Position numbers and translations under genes: made by a program. Shown piece by piece: positions 6,564 through 12,362 of a stretch of 12,362 nucleotides of DNA (within the stretch, counting starts at the first letter, position 1; the number at the start of each line of letters is the position of its first letter). This DNA comes from Ruminococcus sp. (GTDB taxonomy: Bacteria; Bacillota_A; Clostridia; Oscillospirales; Acutalibacteraceae). The stretch is from positions 1-12,362 of the forward strand of contig JAFUPE010000085.1 of the NCBI GenBank assembly GCA_017481395.1, read 5' to 3'. Below the pieces are notes generated by a model. The model saw only the letters and a list, made by a program, of their open reading frames with translations. It had not been told where the DNA came from and ran no database searches.

Positions 6564-7061
6564 ATGCGAAAGAAAATCGGCACATTACCCTTCTCCGGCA
6601 CACCGGAGCAGGAAGCAAAGCTCATGGAAGTAATCGAAGCCCACAAGAATGACCCCGGTGCAGTAATGCCTGTTTTACAGGAAGCTCAGGGTATTTACGG
6701 CTACCTTCCCATTGAGGTTCAGACAATGATTGCCAAGGGACTTGATGTTCCTGTAGAGGAAGTTTACGGAGTATCTACTTTCTACTCTCAGTTCTCACTT
6801 TCTCCCAAGGGCAAATACAACATTTCAATCTGTCTCGGTACAGCTTGCTACGTTAAGGGCGCAGGCGACCTTATGAACAAGTTCAGCGAACTTTTAGGTA
6901 TCGAGGCTGAGGAGTGCACACCCGATGGTAAGTTCTCACTTACAGCATGCCGCTGTATCGGTGCTTGCGGTCTTGCACCTGTTCTTACTGTTAATGATGA
7001 TGTTTACGGTCGTCTTGTAGTAGACGATGTTCAGGGCATCTTGGACAAGTACGCAGACTAA
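6564..7061 (+). CDS. hydC: Bifurcating [FeFe]-hydrogenase subunit HydC (NuoE-like, [2Fe-2S])
   Basis: This 165-residue NuoE-type thioredoxin-fold protein binds one [2Fe-2S] cluster. Its ligands are C90 and C95 in CLGTAC and C131 and C135 in CIGAC. Residues 15-80 are the N-terminal helical bundle (PVLQEAQGIYGYLP, VYGVSTFYSQF). In NADH- and ferredoxin-dependent bifurcating hydrogenases (HydABC) this small subunit assists electron flow around the flavin site of HydB. No complex I membrane genes are near and hydB follows on the same strand, so a hydrogenase subunit is preferred over complex I. The ATG at 6564 follows GGGAGG by 7 bases. An extra cysteine, C129, precedes the second pair. Codons are highly biased (many GGT, GCT, GTT, CTT), implying high expression. 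It is the first gene of the operon. Confidence 0.9.
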   Translation: MRKKIGTLPFSGTPEQEAKLMEVIEAHKNDPGAVMPVLQEAQGIYGYLPIEVQTMIAKGLDVPVEEVYGVSTFYSQFSLSPKGKYNISICLGTACYVKGAGDLMNKFSELLGIEAEECTPDGKFSLTACRCIGACGLAPVLTVNDDVYGRLVVDDVQGILDKYAD

Positions 7062-7085
7062 AACTTAAATCAAAAGGTAATCTGT

Positions 7086-7439
7086 ATGAAAATCAGTACT
7101 ATTAAAGAGCTGCTGGAGGCAGACGTTGTATGCGGCGAGGAGCACTTAGGCAACCACGTGTACTCGGCTTGCGGCAGTGATATGATGAGCGATGTCTTGG
7201 CCTTTGTAAAAGACCAGGCGGTACTTCTTACAGGACTTGTCAATTCTCAGGTTATAAGAACTGCCGAAATGATGGACATGGTATGCATTGTTTTGGTTCG
7301 TTCCAAGCTGCCAACGCCTGAGATGATTGAGCTTGCAAAGGAAAGCGGCATTGTGCTTTTAAGCTCTAAAAAGCGTATGTACGACGCCTGCGGTATCCTT
7401 TACACCTCAGGACTTGTAGGTAACAAGCTTAAATCATGA
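7086..7439 (+). CDS. DRTGG-like domain protein of the hydrogenase cluster
   Basis: This 117-residue soluble protein belongs by pattern to the DRTGG-type fold related to the N-terminal domain of HPr kinase. Recognisable parts are VYSACGSDMMSDVLAFV (about 25-41), VLLTGLVNSQVIRTAEMMD (about 46-64), CIVLVRSKLPTPEMIELA, and the C-terminal YDACGILYTSGL. No P-loop or catalytic kinase residues are present, so it is not itself an HPr kinase. The domain is usually regulatory or ligand-binding; its ligand is unknown. It starts 24 bases after hydC behind AAAGGT, and its stop overlaps the next ATG as ATGA (7436-7439). The same family occurs again at 9165-9497, on the other side of the sensory hydrogenase gene. 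Confidence 0.7.
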   Translation: MKISTIKELLEADVVCGEEHLGNHVYSACGSDMMSDVLAFVKDQAVLLTGLVNSQVIRTAEMMDMVCIVLVRSKLPTPEMIELAKESGIVLLSSKKRMYDACGILYTSGLVGNKLKS

Positions 7440-7858
7440 GTGATTTACTGACATTCCACTTTGATGTTGACGGGGACGACTTTACCTCGGCGGGACAGGC
7501 TTCCGTCCAGATAAAAAAGAACTTAAGGCAGCTTGGCATAGCCCCCGACACAATCAGACGGGTTTCCATTGCCATGTACGAAGGCGAAATAAACATGGTT
7601 ATTCACGCAGGCGGCGGCGAAGCCGACGTAAGCGTTTCAGAGGACGAGGTTATTATTGTCCTCACCGACCATGGTCCCGGCATTCCTAATATTGAGCAGG
7701 CTATGCAGGAGGGCTTCTCGACAGCTCCCGATGCTATCCGTTCGTTAGGCTTCGGTGCAGGTATGGGACTTCCCAATATGAAAAGATATACCGACTATAT
7801 GAACATAGAGTCAGAAGTCGGCAAAGGCACAACTATTACCATGAAGGTAAATATCTGA
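7436..7858 (+). CDS. RsbW-like GHKL ATP-binding protein (anti-sigma-factor/serine kinase type)
   Basis: This 140-residue protein is a stand-alone HATPase_c domain. The N-box is YEGEINMVIHAGG, with E49 and N53. The G1 box is D78-H-G-P-G-I-P, and the G2 region is GFGAGMGLPNMKRY (105-118) with a following GKGTT. There is no dimerisation or phospho-acceptor histidine domain and no membrane segment. It therefore resembles RsbW/SpoIIAB-type anti-sigma kinases more than a sensor histidine kinase. Its partner is unknown, and no STAS anti-anti-sigma or sigma factor gene is in the window. It is translationally coupled to the preceding DRTGG gene by a 4-base overlap, with no good ribosome binding site of its own. 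A role in signal output from the sensory hydrogenase encoded next is inference. Confidence 0.8.
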   Translation: MSDLLTFHFDVDGDDFTSAGQASVQIKKNLRQLGIAPDTIRRVSIAMYEGEINMVIHAGGGEADVSVSEDEVIIVLTDHGPGIPNIEQAMQEGFSTAPDAIRSLGFGAGMGLPNMKRYTDYMNIESEVGKGTTITMKVNI

Positions 7859-7882
7859 TTTCAGGTACAAAGAGGTGCGTTT

Positions 7883-9178
7883 ATGAACAATTATGAGCAT
7901 TCAGTTTTCTTGGATGTAAGTAAATGCATCGGTTGTACCACCTGTCTCAGACATTGCCCTACAGAGGCCATCCGCATTAAGGACGGTCACGCTGTTATTA
8001 ACGAAATGCGTTGTATCGACTGCGGCGAGTGCATAAGGGTCTGCCCTAAAAAGGCAAAAAAAGCTAAACTTGGAAAGCTTAGCGAGATGGAGCGATTCAA
8101 ATACAAAATCGCACTGCCTGCACCTACTCTTTACGGCCAGTTTGAGAACATGGACGATGTTGACTTCATTTTAAACGGACTTTTAAATATCGGCTTTGAC
8201 GATGTTTTCGAGGTTTCCACTGCGGCTGAAATCGTTTCTGCCTACACAAGGATTTACCTTAAAAACAAAAATCTTCAGAAGCCTGTCATAAGCTCTGCTT
8301 GTCCCGTAGTTGTAAGGCTTATCTGCCTTCGCTACCCTTCACTTGCAGACAACATTATGCCGTTACTTCCGCCAATGGAAATTGCAGCTTCTCTTGCAAG
8401 AGAAAAAGCCAAGAAGGAGCATCCCGAATTAAAGGATGACGAAATAGGCGTTTGCTTTATTTCGCCTTGCCCTGCAAAGGCAAGCTACGTTAAAAACGGC
8501 TTTGGCAGTTACAAAAGTCAGGTTGACGTCGTGGTATCAATCAGCGATATTTACTTCCAGCTCATTAACGCAATGAGCAGAAATGATGAAATCAAAACAA
8601 TTCTGCATTCAGGTATGATTGGCATAGGTTGGGCATCCTCGGGCGGTGAGGCAACGGCTCTTTTTAACGAGGCGTACCTTGCAGCTGACAGAATTGAAAA
8701 TGTAAACCGTGTGCTTGACCAGATTGAAAACGGCAACATCCCCGAGCTTGAATTTATCGAGCTTAACGCCTGCACAGGCGGTTGCGTGGGCGGTGTGCTT
8801 ACAATGCAGAATCCTTTTATTTCAAAAGCAAAGCTCCAGACCTTAAGAAGATACCTGCCTGTTTCTCAGAACTTCCTTACCAAAGAAGAAGAGAAAAAAG
8901 TTCCCGAAAGCTTTTTATTTGACGAGATACCAAGCTACTATCCCATCTCAAGGCTTTCGGAAAGCAGAAGCGAATCTATGCGGATGCTTTCAGAAATTCA
9001 AAAACTGAGAGAAACTTTACCCGGTATCGACTGCGGCTCTTGCGGTGCTCCTACCTGTAGGGCATTTGCAGAGGATGTGATACGAGGTAATGCCGATATT
9101 AACGGCTGTATAATCTCGCACCGAGACGAGCTTTTAAATTTCCTTAAATTAAAGGATGAGAGTAATGACTGTAAATGA
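7883..9178 (+). CDS. Sensory-type [FeFe]-hydrogenase paralogue, PAS-less (HydS/HfsB-like)
   Basis: The domains of this 431-residue protein are clear. Residues 10-60 form a 2x[4Fe-4S] ferredoxin (C15, C18, C21, C25; C44, C47, C50, C54). Residues 75-330 are the H-cluster domain. Residues 380-410 are a C-terminal [4Fe-4S] motif C384-x2-C387-x4-C392-x16-C409. All four H-cluster cysteines are present: C140 (SSACP), C196 (SPCPAK, with K199), C297 and C301 (NACTGGC). The proton-relay cysteine next to C140 is alanine (A139). The methionines usual in MPC and FMAC are S194 and N295. Those changes mark putative sensory enzymes and argue against fast H2 turnover. Related HydS proteins usually carry a PAS domain, which is absent here. 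The start at 7883 is supported by AGAGGTG. No HydEFG maturase genes are in the window. Confidence 0.87.
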   Translation: MNNYEHSVFLDVSKCIGCTTCLRHCPTEAIRIKDGHAVINEMRCIDCGECIRVCPKKAKKAKLGKLSEMERFKYKIALPAPTLYGQFENMDDVDFILNGLLNIGFDDVFEVSTAAEIVSAYTRIYLKNKNLQKPVISSACPVVVRLICLRYPSLADNIMPLLPPMEIAASLAREKAKKEHPELKDDEIGVCFISPCPAKASYVKNGFGSYKSQVDVVVSISDIYFQLINAMSRNDEIKTILHSGMIGIGWASSGGEATALFNEAYLAADRIENVNRVLDQIENGNIPELEFIELNACTGGCVGGVLTMQNPFISKAKLQTLRRYLPVSQNFLTKEEEKKVPESFLFDEIPSYYPISRLSESRSESMRMLSEIQKLRETLPGIDCGSCGAPTCRAFAEDVIRGNADINGCIISHRDELLNFLKLKDESNDCK

Positions 9179-9497
9179 CCTTTTAAAGGTACAGGACTTT
9201 TCAGCCGTAGTTATGGCAGAACCGGACAGAGAAATTGAAGGAGTATATATAGGAGATTTGCTTAGCTGGGTTATGGGCAGAGCAAAAAGCGGCGACGCGT
9301 GGATAACCATTATGTCCAACGTAAACACCATTGCTGTTGCCACCCTTGCCGACACAGCCTGCATTGTTCTTGCCGAAGGCGTTACCCTTGACGAAGAAGT
9401 CAAAAGCACCGCCGAGGCAAAGGGCATTAACGTAATCTCAACTTCTCTTCCTGCATATGCTGCCGCACTTAAGCTCTCACAAATACTTAACACATGA
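9165..9497 (+). CDS. Second DRTGG-like domain protein
   Basis: This is a 110-residue soluble protein whose core GVYIGDLLSWVMGRAKSGDA (about 27-46), TIMSNVNTIAVATLADTACI and AKGINVISTSLPAYAAA resemble the DRTGG fold. It pairs with the DRTGG-like gene at 7086 but is divergent from it, so this is not a recent duplication. The frame opens at an ATG at 9156, but that codon lies within AAAGGATGAG, the evident ribosome binding site. The ATG at 9165, 8 bases downstream, is preferred. The gene begins 14 bases before the stop of the sensory hydrogenase gene, and its own stop overlaps the PHP gene as ATGA. Ligand and partner are unknown. A small-molecule or protein-binding regulatory role is inferred from the fold. 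Confidence 0.68.
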   Translation: MTVNDLLKVQDFSAVVMAEPDREIEGVYIGDLLSWVMGRAKSGDAWITIMSNVNTIAVATLADTACIVLAEGVTLDEEVKSTAEAKGINVISTSLPAYAAALKLSQILNT

Positions 9498-10219
9498 ACA
9501 AGTATTATTACGACTTGCACGTTCACTCCTGTCTCTCGCCTTGCGGTGACGACGAATCCACACCAAACAGCATTGCAGGTATGGCAACCCTGTGCGGACT
9601 TAACGTTGTGGCTTTAACTGACCACAACACCACCCGCAACTGTCCCGGTTTTTTTGAGGCAGCCAAACGCCACGGCATCATTCCCATTGCAGGAATGGAG
9701 CTTACAACGGCAGAGGATATACACGTTATCTTCCTCTTTGAGGATTTAGAAACCGCACTTAAATTTGACGAAGACCTGCAGGACAAAAGAATTCTTATTG
9801 ATAACCGCGTTGATGTTTACGGCGAACAAATGATTATGAACGGCAATGACGAAGTAGTCGGCGTTGAAAAGCACCTGCTTTCAAACGCAACTATAATTTC
9901 CGTTGATGATTGCCCGAAGCTGGCAGAAAAGTATAACGCAATCTGCTATCCCGCCCACATTGACAGACAGGCAAACGGTATTATCGCAACCCTGGGTACA
10001 TTTCCCGACATTAAAGGCTTTAAATGCTTCGAGTTAAATGACGGAGAAAAGGAAGCAGAGCTTCGTAAAGCTTACGATTTGGGCGAGCGAAAATGCGTTG
10101 TGTGCAGTGATGCACATTATCTGTGGAATATGAGAGACGAAAACAGTTTTTTTCTTATTGATGACGAGCCCTACAGCTCTGATTTGGTAAGGCAGAAAAT
10201 CTTTGAACTGCTGAGGTAA
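9494..10219 (+). CDS. PHP-domain metal-dependent phosphoesterase
   Basis: This 241-residue soluble protein is a PHP domain with the full set of metal-site motifs. These are DLHVHS (H9, H11), LTDHN (D43, H44), GMEL (E69), IHVI (H77), PAHID (H155) and CSDAHYL (D206, H208). PHP proteins hydrolyse phosphate esters using two or three metals. Relatives include the nucleoside 3',5'-bisphosphate phosphatase YciV/TrpH and histidinol phosphatase, but the substrate here cannot be read from sequence. The intact residues suggest an active enzyme and not only a structural fold. It overlaps the preceding gene by 4 bases with no evident ribosome binding site, so it is probably coupled. Position inside a hydrogenase signalling cassette raises the possibility that it removes a nucleotide or phosphoprotein signal, which is inference. 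Confidence 0.85.
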   Translation: MNKYYYDLHVHSCLSPCGDDESTPNSIAGMATLCGLNVVALTDHNTTRNCPGFFEAAKRHGIIPIAGMELTTAEDIHVIFLFEDLETALKFDEDLQDKRILIDNRVDVYGEQMIMNGNDEVVGVEKHLLSNATIISVDDCPKLAEKYNAICYPAHIDRQANGIIATLGTFPDIKGFKCFELNDGEKEAELRKAYDLGERKCVVCSDAHYLWNMRDENSFFLIDDEPYSSDLVRQKIFELLR

Positions 10220-10221
10220 GT

Positions 10222-10773
10222 ATGAAAGAGCTTTCACTTAATATTCTGGATATTTCGAAAAATTCAGTAAAAGCAGGTGCTACACTTACTGAGATTCTGC
10301 TTACAGAAACAGAAGATGTGCTTACTCTTAAAATTATCGACAACGGTTGCGGAATGAAAAAAGAAATGGTAGATTCGGTTACCGACCCTTTTACAACCAC
10401 CCGCACCACCCGACCTGTAGGAATGGGAATTCCTCTTTTAAAGCTTGCGGCGGAGATGACCGACGGCAGCTTTAAAATAGAGTCAAGACACGAAGACGAA
10501 TATCCCGAAAATCACGGCACAGAGGTCACAGCAATATTCAATAAAAACCACATCGACTTTACTCCCATAGGGGATGTTCCTGCGTCGATTACGACGCTTA
10601 TACAAGGAAGCCCCGACACGGATTTTCTTTTCAGACACACCTTGCCAAATGGCGAAGTAAGTGTTGACACAAGAGAACTAAAAGCGGAGTTAGGCGATGT
10701 ACCTTTAGATACCTTTGAGGTTATCCTCTGGATAGAGGAGTACCTTAAAGAGCAATATGAGGCGTTAAAATAA
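10222..10773 (+). CDS. GHKL-type ATP-binding protein with unassigned C-terminal domain
   Basis: Residues 1-110 of this 183-residue protein form an HATPase_c domain. The N-box is LDISKNSVKAGAT (N14), the G1 box is D40-N-G-C-G-M, then D55-P-F-T-T-T-R, and the G2 box is G67-M-G-I-P-L-L-K, followed by HGTEVTAIF. The pattern is nearer to histidine-kinase and MutL-like ATPases than to the RsbW-like gene at 7436, so the two are not copies of one another. There is no phospho-acceptor histidine domain, sensor domain or membrane segment. Residues 110-183 match no family I recognise and are acidic towards the end. The ATG follows the PHP stop by 2 bases, with GAGG inside the end of that gene as ribosome binding site. 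ATP hydrolysis or kinase function is inferred only. Confidence 0.8.
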   Translation: MKELSLNILDISKNSVKAGATLTEILLTETEDVLTLKIIDNGCGMKKEMVDSVTDPFTTTRTTRPVGMGIPLLKLAAEMTDGSFKIESRHEDEYPENHGTEVTAIFNKNHIDFTPIGDVPASITTLIQGSPDTDFLFRHTLPNGEVSVDTRELKAELGDVPLDTFEVILWIEEYLKEQYEALK

Positions 10774-10809
10774 TTTATATAAACTAAATATCAGAAAGGA
10801 AAAAATGAT

Positions 10810-11178
10810 ATGAAATCATTAGCAGAACTCCAGGCAATTAAGGAGAAAATGCAGCAGAAGGTTGCCCTCAGAGACGGCAGCAACGAGATGAGAGTAGTAG
10901 TAGGTATGGCTACCTGCGGTATCGCAGCAGGTGCTCGCCCTGTACTCAACACATTTGTTGAAGAAGTTGCAAACGAAGGTCTTTCAAACAAGGTTACAGT
11001 TTCCCAGACAGGTTGCATCGGTATCTGTCAGTTCGAGCCTGTTGTAGAGGTTATGGAAGCAGGCAAAGATAAGGTTACTTATGTTCAGATGACTCCCGAA
11101 AAAGCAAAGAGAGTTGTTGAAGAGCATTTAAAGGGTGGCAAGGTTGTAGCAGAGTTTACACTTGCTAACAAAGCATAA
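10810..11178 (+). CDS. Thioredoxin-like [2Fe-2S]-type ferredoxin of the hydrogenase operon, three cysteines
   Basis: This 122-residue soluble protein has the thioredoxin-like ferredoxin fold found at the N-terminus of HydB and in NuoE. An N-terminal helix (1-22) leads into VVVGMATCGIAAGARPVL and then VSQTGCIGICQFEP. Only C36, C69 and C73 are available as cluster ligands, and they are the only cysteines in the protein. The first cysteine of the usual C-x4-C pair is absent. The start at 10810 follows AGAAAGGA by 9 bases. An ATG at 10805 reads ATG-ATA-TGA and is not used. Its codons are as biased as those of hydC and hydB, so it is probably an abundant electron-transfer or assembly partner of the hydrogenase. 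From memory, close relatives sit just ahead of hydB in other Clostridia. Confidence 0.82.
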   Translation: MKSLAELQAIKEKMQQKVALRDGSNEMRVVVGMATCGIAAGARPVLNTFVEEVANEGLSNKVTVSQTGCIGICQFEPVVEVMEAGKDKVTYVQMTPEKAKRVVEEHLKGGKVVAEFTLANKA

Positions 11179-11195
11179 TTCGGAGGTATCACATT

Positions 11196-12362
11196 ATGAT
11201 TCGTGCACATGTTCTTATTTGTGGCGGTACAGGTTGTACTTCCTCAGGCAGCCAGAAAATCAACGAGCAGTTTGTTGCTTCTCTTGAGAAATACGGCCTC
11301 ACTGAAGAAGTAAAGCTTGTACAGACAGGTTGCTTCGGCCTTTGTGCTCTCGGCCCTGTTGTTATCGTACATCCCGACGGCACATTCTACAGCATGGTTA
11401 AGCCCGAAGATGTTGAAGAAATCGTTTCTGAGCATCTCTTAAAGGGTCGTGTTGTTGAGCGTCTCGTTTACAGCGACACAGGCGAAGAAGCTACAGAGGT
11501 TGACGTTGCAAATCTTTCTCTTAACGACACAGCTTTCTACAAAACTCAGAACCGCGTAGTTCTTCGTAACTGCGGTGTTATCGACCCCGAGGACATTAAC
11601 GAGTACATCGCTATGGACGGTTATGCCGCTTTAGGTAAGGTACTTACAGAAATGACACCTCAGCAGGTTATCGACGTTATCTCCGACTCAGGTCTTCGTG
11701 GCCGTGGCGGCGGCGGCTTCCCCACAGGCAGAAAGTGGGCTCTTACTGCTCCTAACCAGGCTGACCAGAAGTATGTAGTATGTAATGCTGACGAAGGTGA
11801 CCCCGGTGCATTTATGGACCGTTCCATCCTCGAAGGCGACCCCCATGCTCTTATTGAAGCTATGGCAATTGCCGGTTACGCAATCGGCGCTACTCAGGGT
11901 TACGTTTATGTTCGTGCTGAGTACCCCATCGCTGTTAACCGTTTAAGAATTGCTATTAACCAGGCTAAGGAGATGGGCCTTTTAGGTAAGGACATCTTCG
12001 GCTCAGGCTTCGACTTTGACCTTGACATCCGTCTTGGCGCAGGTGCTTTCGTATGTGGTGAGGAAACAGCTCTTATGACATCTATCGAAGGTAACCGCGG
12101 TGAGCCTCGTCCCCGTCCTCCCTATCCTGCAGTTAAGGGTCTTTACGGCAAGCCCACAGTTGAAAACAACGTTGAAACTTTCGCTAACGTTCCCCAGATT
12201 ATCCTTAAGGGTGCTGACTGGTTCAAGTCTATGGGTACAGAACGCTCCAAGGGTACTAAGGTATTCGCTCTCGGCGGTAAGATTCACAACACAGGTCTTG
12301 TTGAAATTCCCATGGGTACAACTCTTCGCGAGATTATCTATGACATCGGCGGCGGTATCCCC
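11196..12362 (+). CDS. hydB: Bifurcating [FeFe]-hydrogenase subunit HydB (NuoF-like), C-terminus beyond window
   Basis: The frame is open without a stop to the window end, 389 codons. Residues 1-90 are a thioredoxin-like [2Fe-2S] domain with C9, C14, C46 and C50. Residues from about 115 are the NuoF flavin core: the FMN loop GLRGRGGGGFPTGRKW (167-181), the NADH-site segment NADEGDPGAFMDR (197-209), and GAGAFVCGEETALMTSIEGN (281-300) followed by GEPRPRPPYP. HydB is the NADH- and FMN-binding subunit that couples NADH and reduced ferredoxin oxidation to H2 production in HydABC. The family is about 600 residues, so the C-terminal [4Fe-4S] and ferredoxin parts are missing only because of the edge. 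The ATG at 11196 has CGGAGG 9 bases upstream. Codon use is highly biased. Membrane segments are absent, fitting a cytosolic complex. Confidence 0.94.
   Translation, partial: MIRAHVLICGGTGCTSSGSQKINEQFVASLEKYGLTEEVKLVQTGCFGLCALGPVVIVHPDGTFYSMVKPEDVEEIVSEHLLKGRVVERLVYSDTGEEATEVDVANLSLNDTAFYKTQNRVVLRNCGVIDPEDINEYIAMDGYAALGKVLTEMTPQQVIDVISDSGLRGRGGGGFPTGRKWALTAPNQADQKYVVCNADEGDPGAFMDRSILEGDPHALIEAMAIAGYAIGATQGYVYVRAEYPIAVNRLRIAINQAKEMGLLGKDIFGSGFDFDLDIRLGAGAFVCGEETALMTSIEGNRGEPRPRPPYPAVKGLYGKPTVENNVETFANVPQIILKGADWFKSMGTERSKGTKVFALGGKIHNTGLVEIPMGTTLREIIYDIGGGIP

Noticed and set aside
7883..9178. Calling this gene the catalytic hydrogenase hydA
   Set aside because: The proton-relay cysteine is alanine, both flanking methionines are replaced, the protein is short, and its codons are unlike those of the structural subunits.
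9149..9526. Antisense reading frame opposite the second DRTGG gene
   Set aside because: It has no ribosome binding site or recognisable domain and lies wholly opposite well-supported coding sequence.
7436..10773. The two ATPase genes as sensor histidine kinases
   Set aside because: Neither has a phospho-acceptor histidine helix pair, a sensor domain or membrane segments, and no response regulator is nearby.
12003..12287. Antisense reading frame opposite hydB
   Set aside because: It mirrors the biased codons of hydB, resembles no protein family, and has no start signals.
6564..12362. Reading NuoE- and NuoF-like genes as part of complex I
   Set aside because: No membrane subunits or other nuo genes are present. 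HydB has the N-terminal thioredoxin-like domain and the locus carries hydrogenase-family genes.

Overview
The window looks like chromosome of an anaerobic, fermentative member of the Clostridia, most plausibly a Ruminococcaceae/Oscillospiraceae-type gut or rumen bacterium. The reasons are the gene repertoire (an electron-bifurcating [FeFe]-hydrogenase locus with a sensory-hydrogenase module, GTP-type PEP carboxykinase, and a YwlE-like phosphatase), tight operons with strong GGAGG-type ribosome binding sites, and AT-rich intergenic DNA with sigma-A-type promoters. The taxon is inference; nothing in the window fixes it. I see no mobile element, tRNA, rRNA or CRISPR array.

Left half, all on the minus strand. 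The 5' end of pckG (GTP-dependent PEP carboxykinase) runs off the left edge and has its own promoter and a 5'-terminal hairpin. Upstream of it lies a compact five-gene operon, transcribed alr > polA > ywlE-like phosphatase > rimI > tsaD. It covers cell-wall D-alanine supply, DNA polymerase I, probable protein-arginine phosphatase, N-terminal acetylation of ribosomal protein, and tRNA t6A37 synthesis. Its genes are fused by ATGA overlaps or short gaps. A good promoter (TTGATT-17-TATAAT) lies ahead of alr.

Centre, 6213-6563. This 351-bp divergent intergenic region holds the alr promoter on one side and the hydrogenase promoter (TAGACA-17-TAAAAT) on the other. The hydrogenase promoter is dense in symmetry. 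Alternating AAATGT/ACATTT half-sites cover the -35, a Rex-like operator covers the -10, and the leader RNA can fold into a nested stem-loop.

Right half, all on the plus strand. An eight-gene operon begins with hydC (NuoE-like) and reaches hydB (NuoF-like), which runs off the right edge; hydA would be expected next. Six genes lie between the two: a DRTGG-like protein, an RsbW-like ATPase, a sensory-type [FeFe]-hydrogenase paralogue without a PAS domain, a second DRTGG-like protein, a PHP-domain phosphoesterase and a second GHKL ATPase. A small thioredoxin-like ferredoxin with only three cysteines in its cluster region is the last gene before hydB. The structural subunits use strongly biased codons and strong ribosome binding sites. 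The module genes use relaxed codons and are mostly start/stop coupled. The layout suggests a sensing and signalling cassette co-transcribed with the bifurcating hydrogenase it may regulate. The cassette recurs, as I recall, in Clostridia, but its signal path is to my knowledge undefined. It is the best candidate here for an under-described system.
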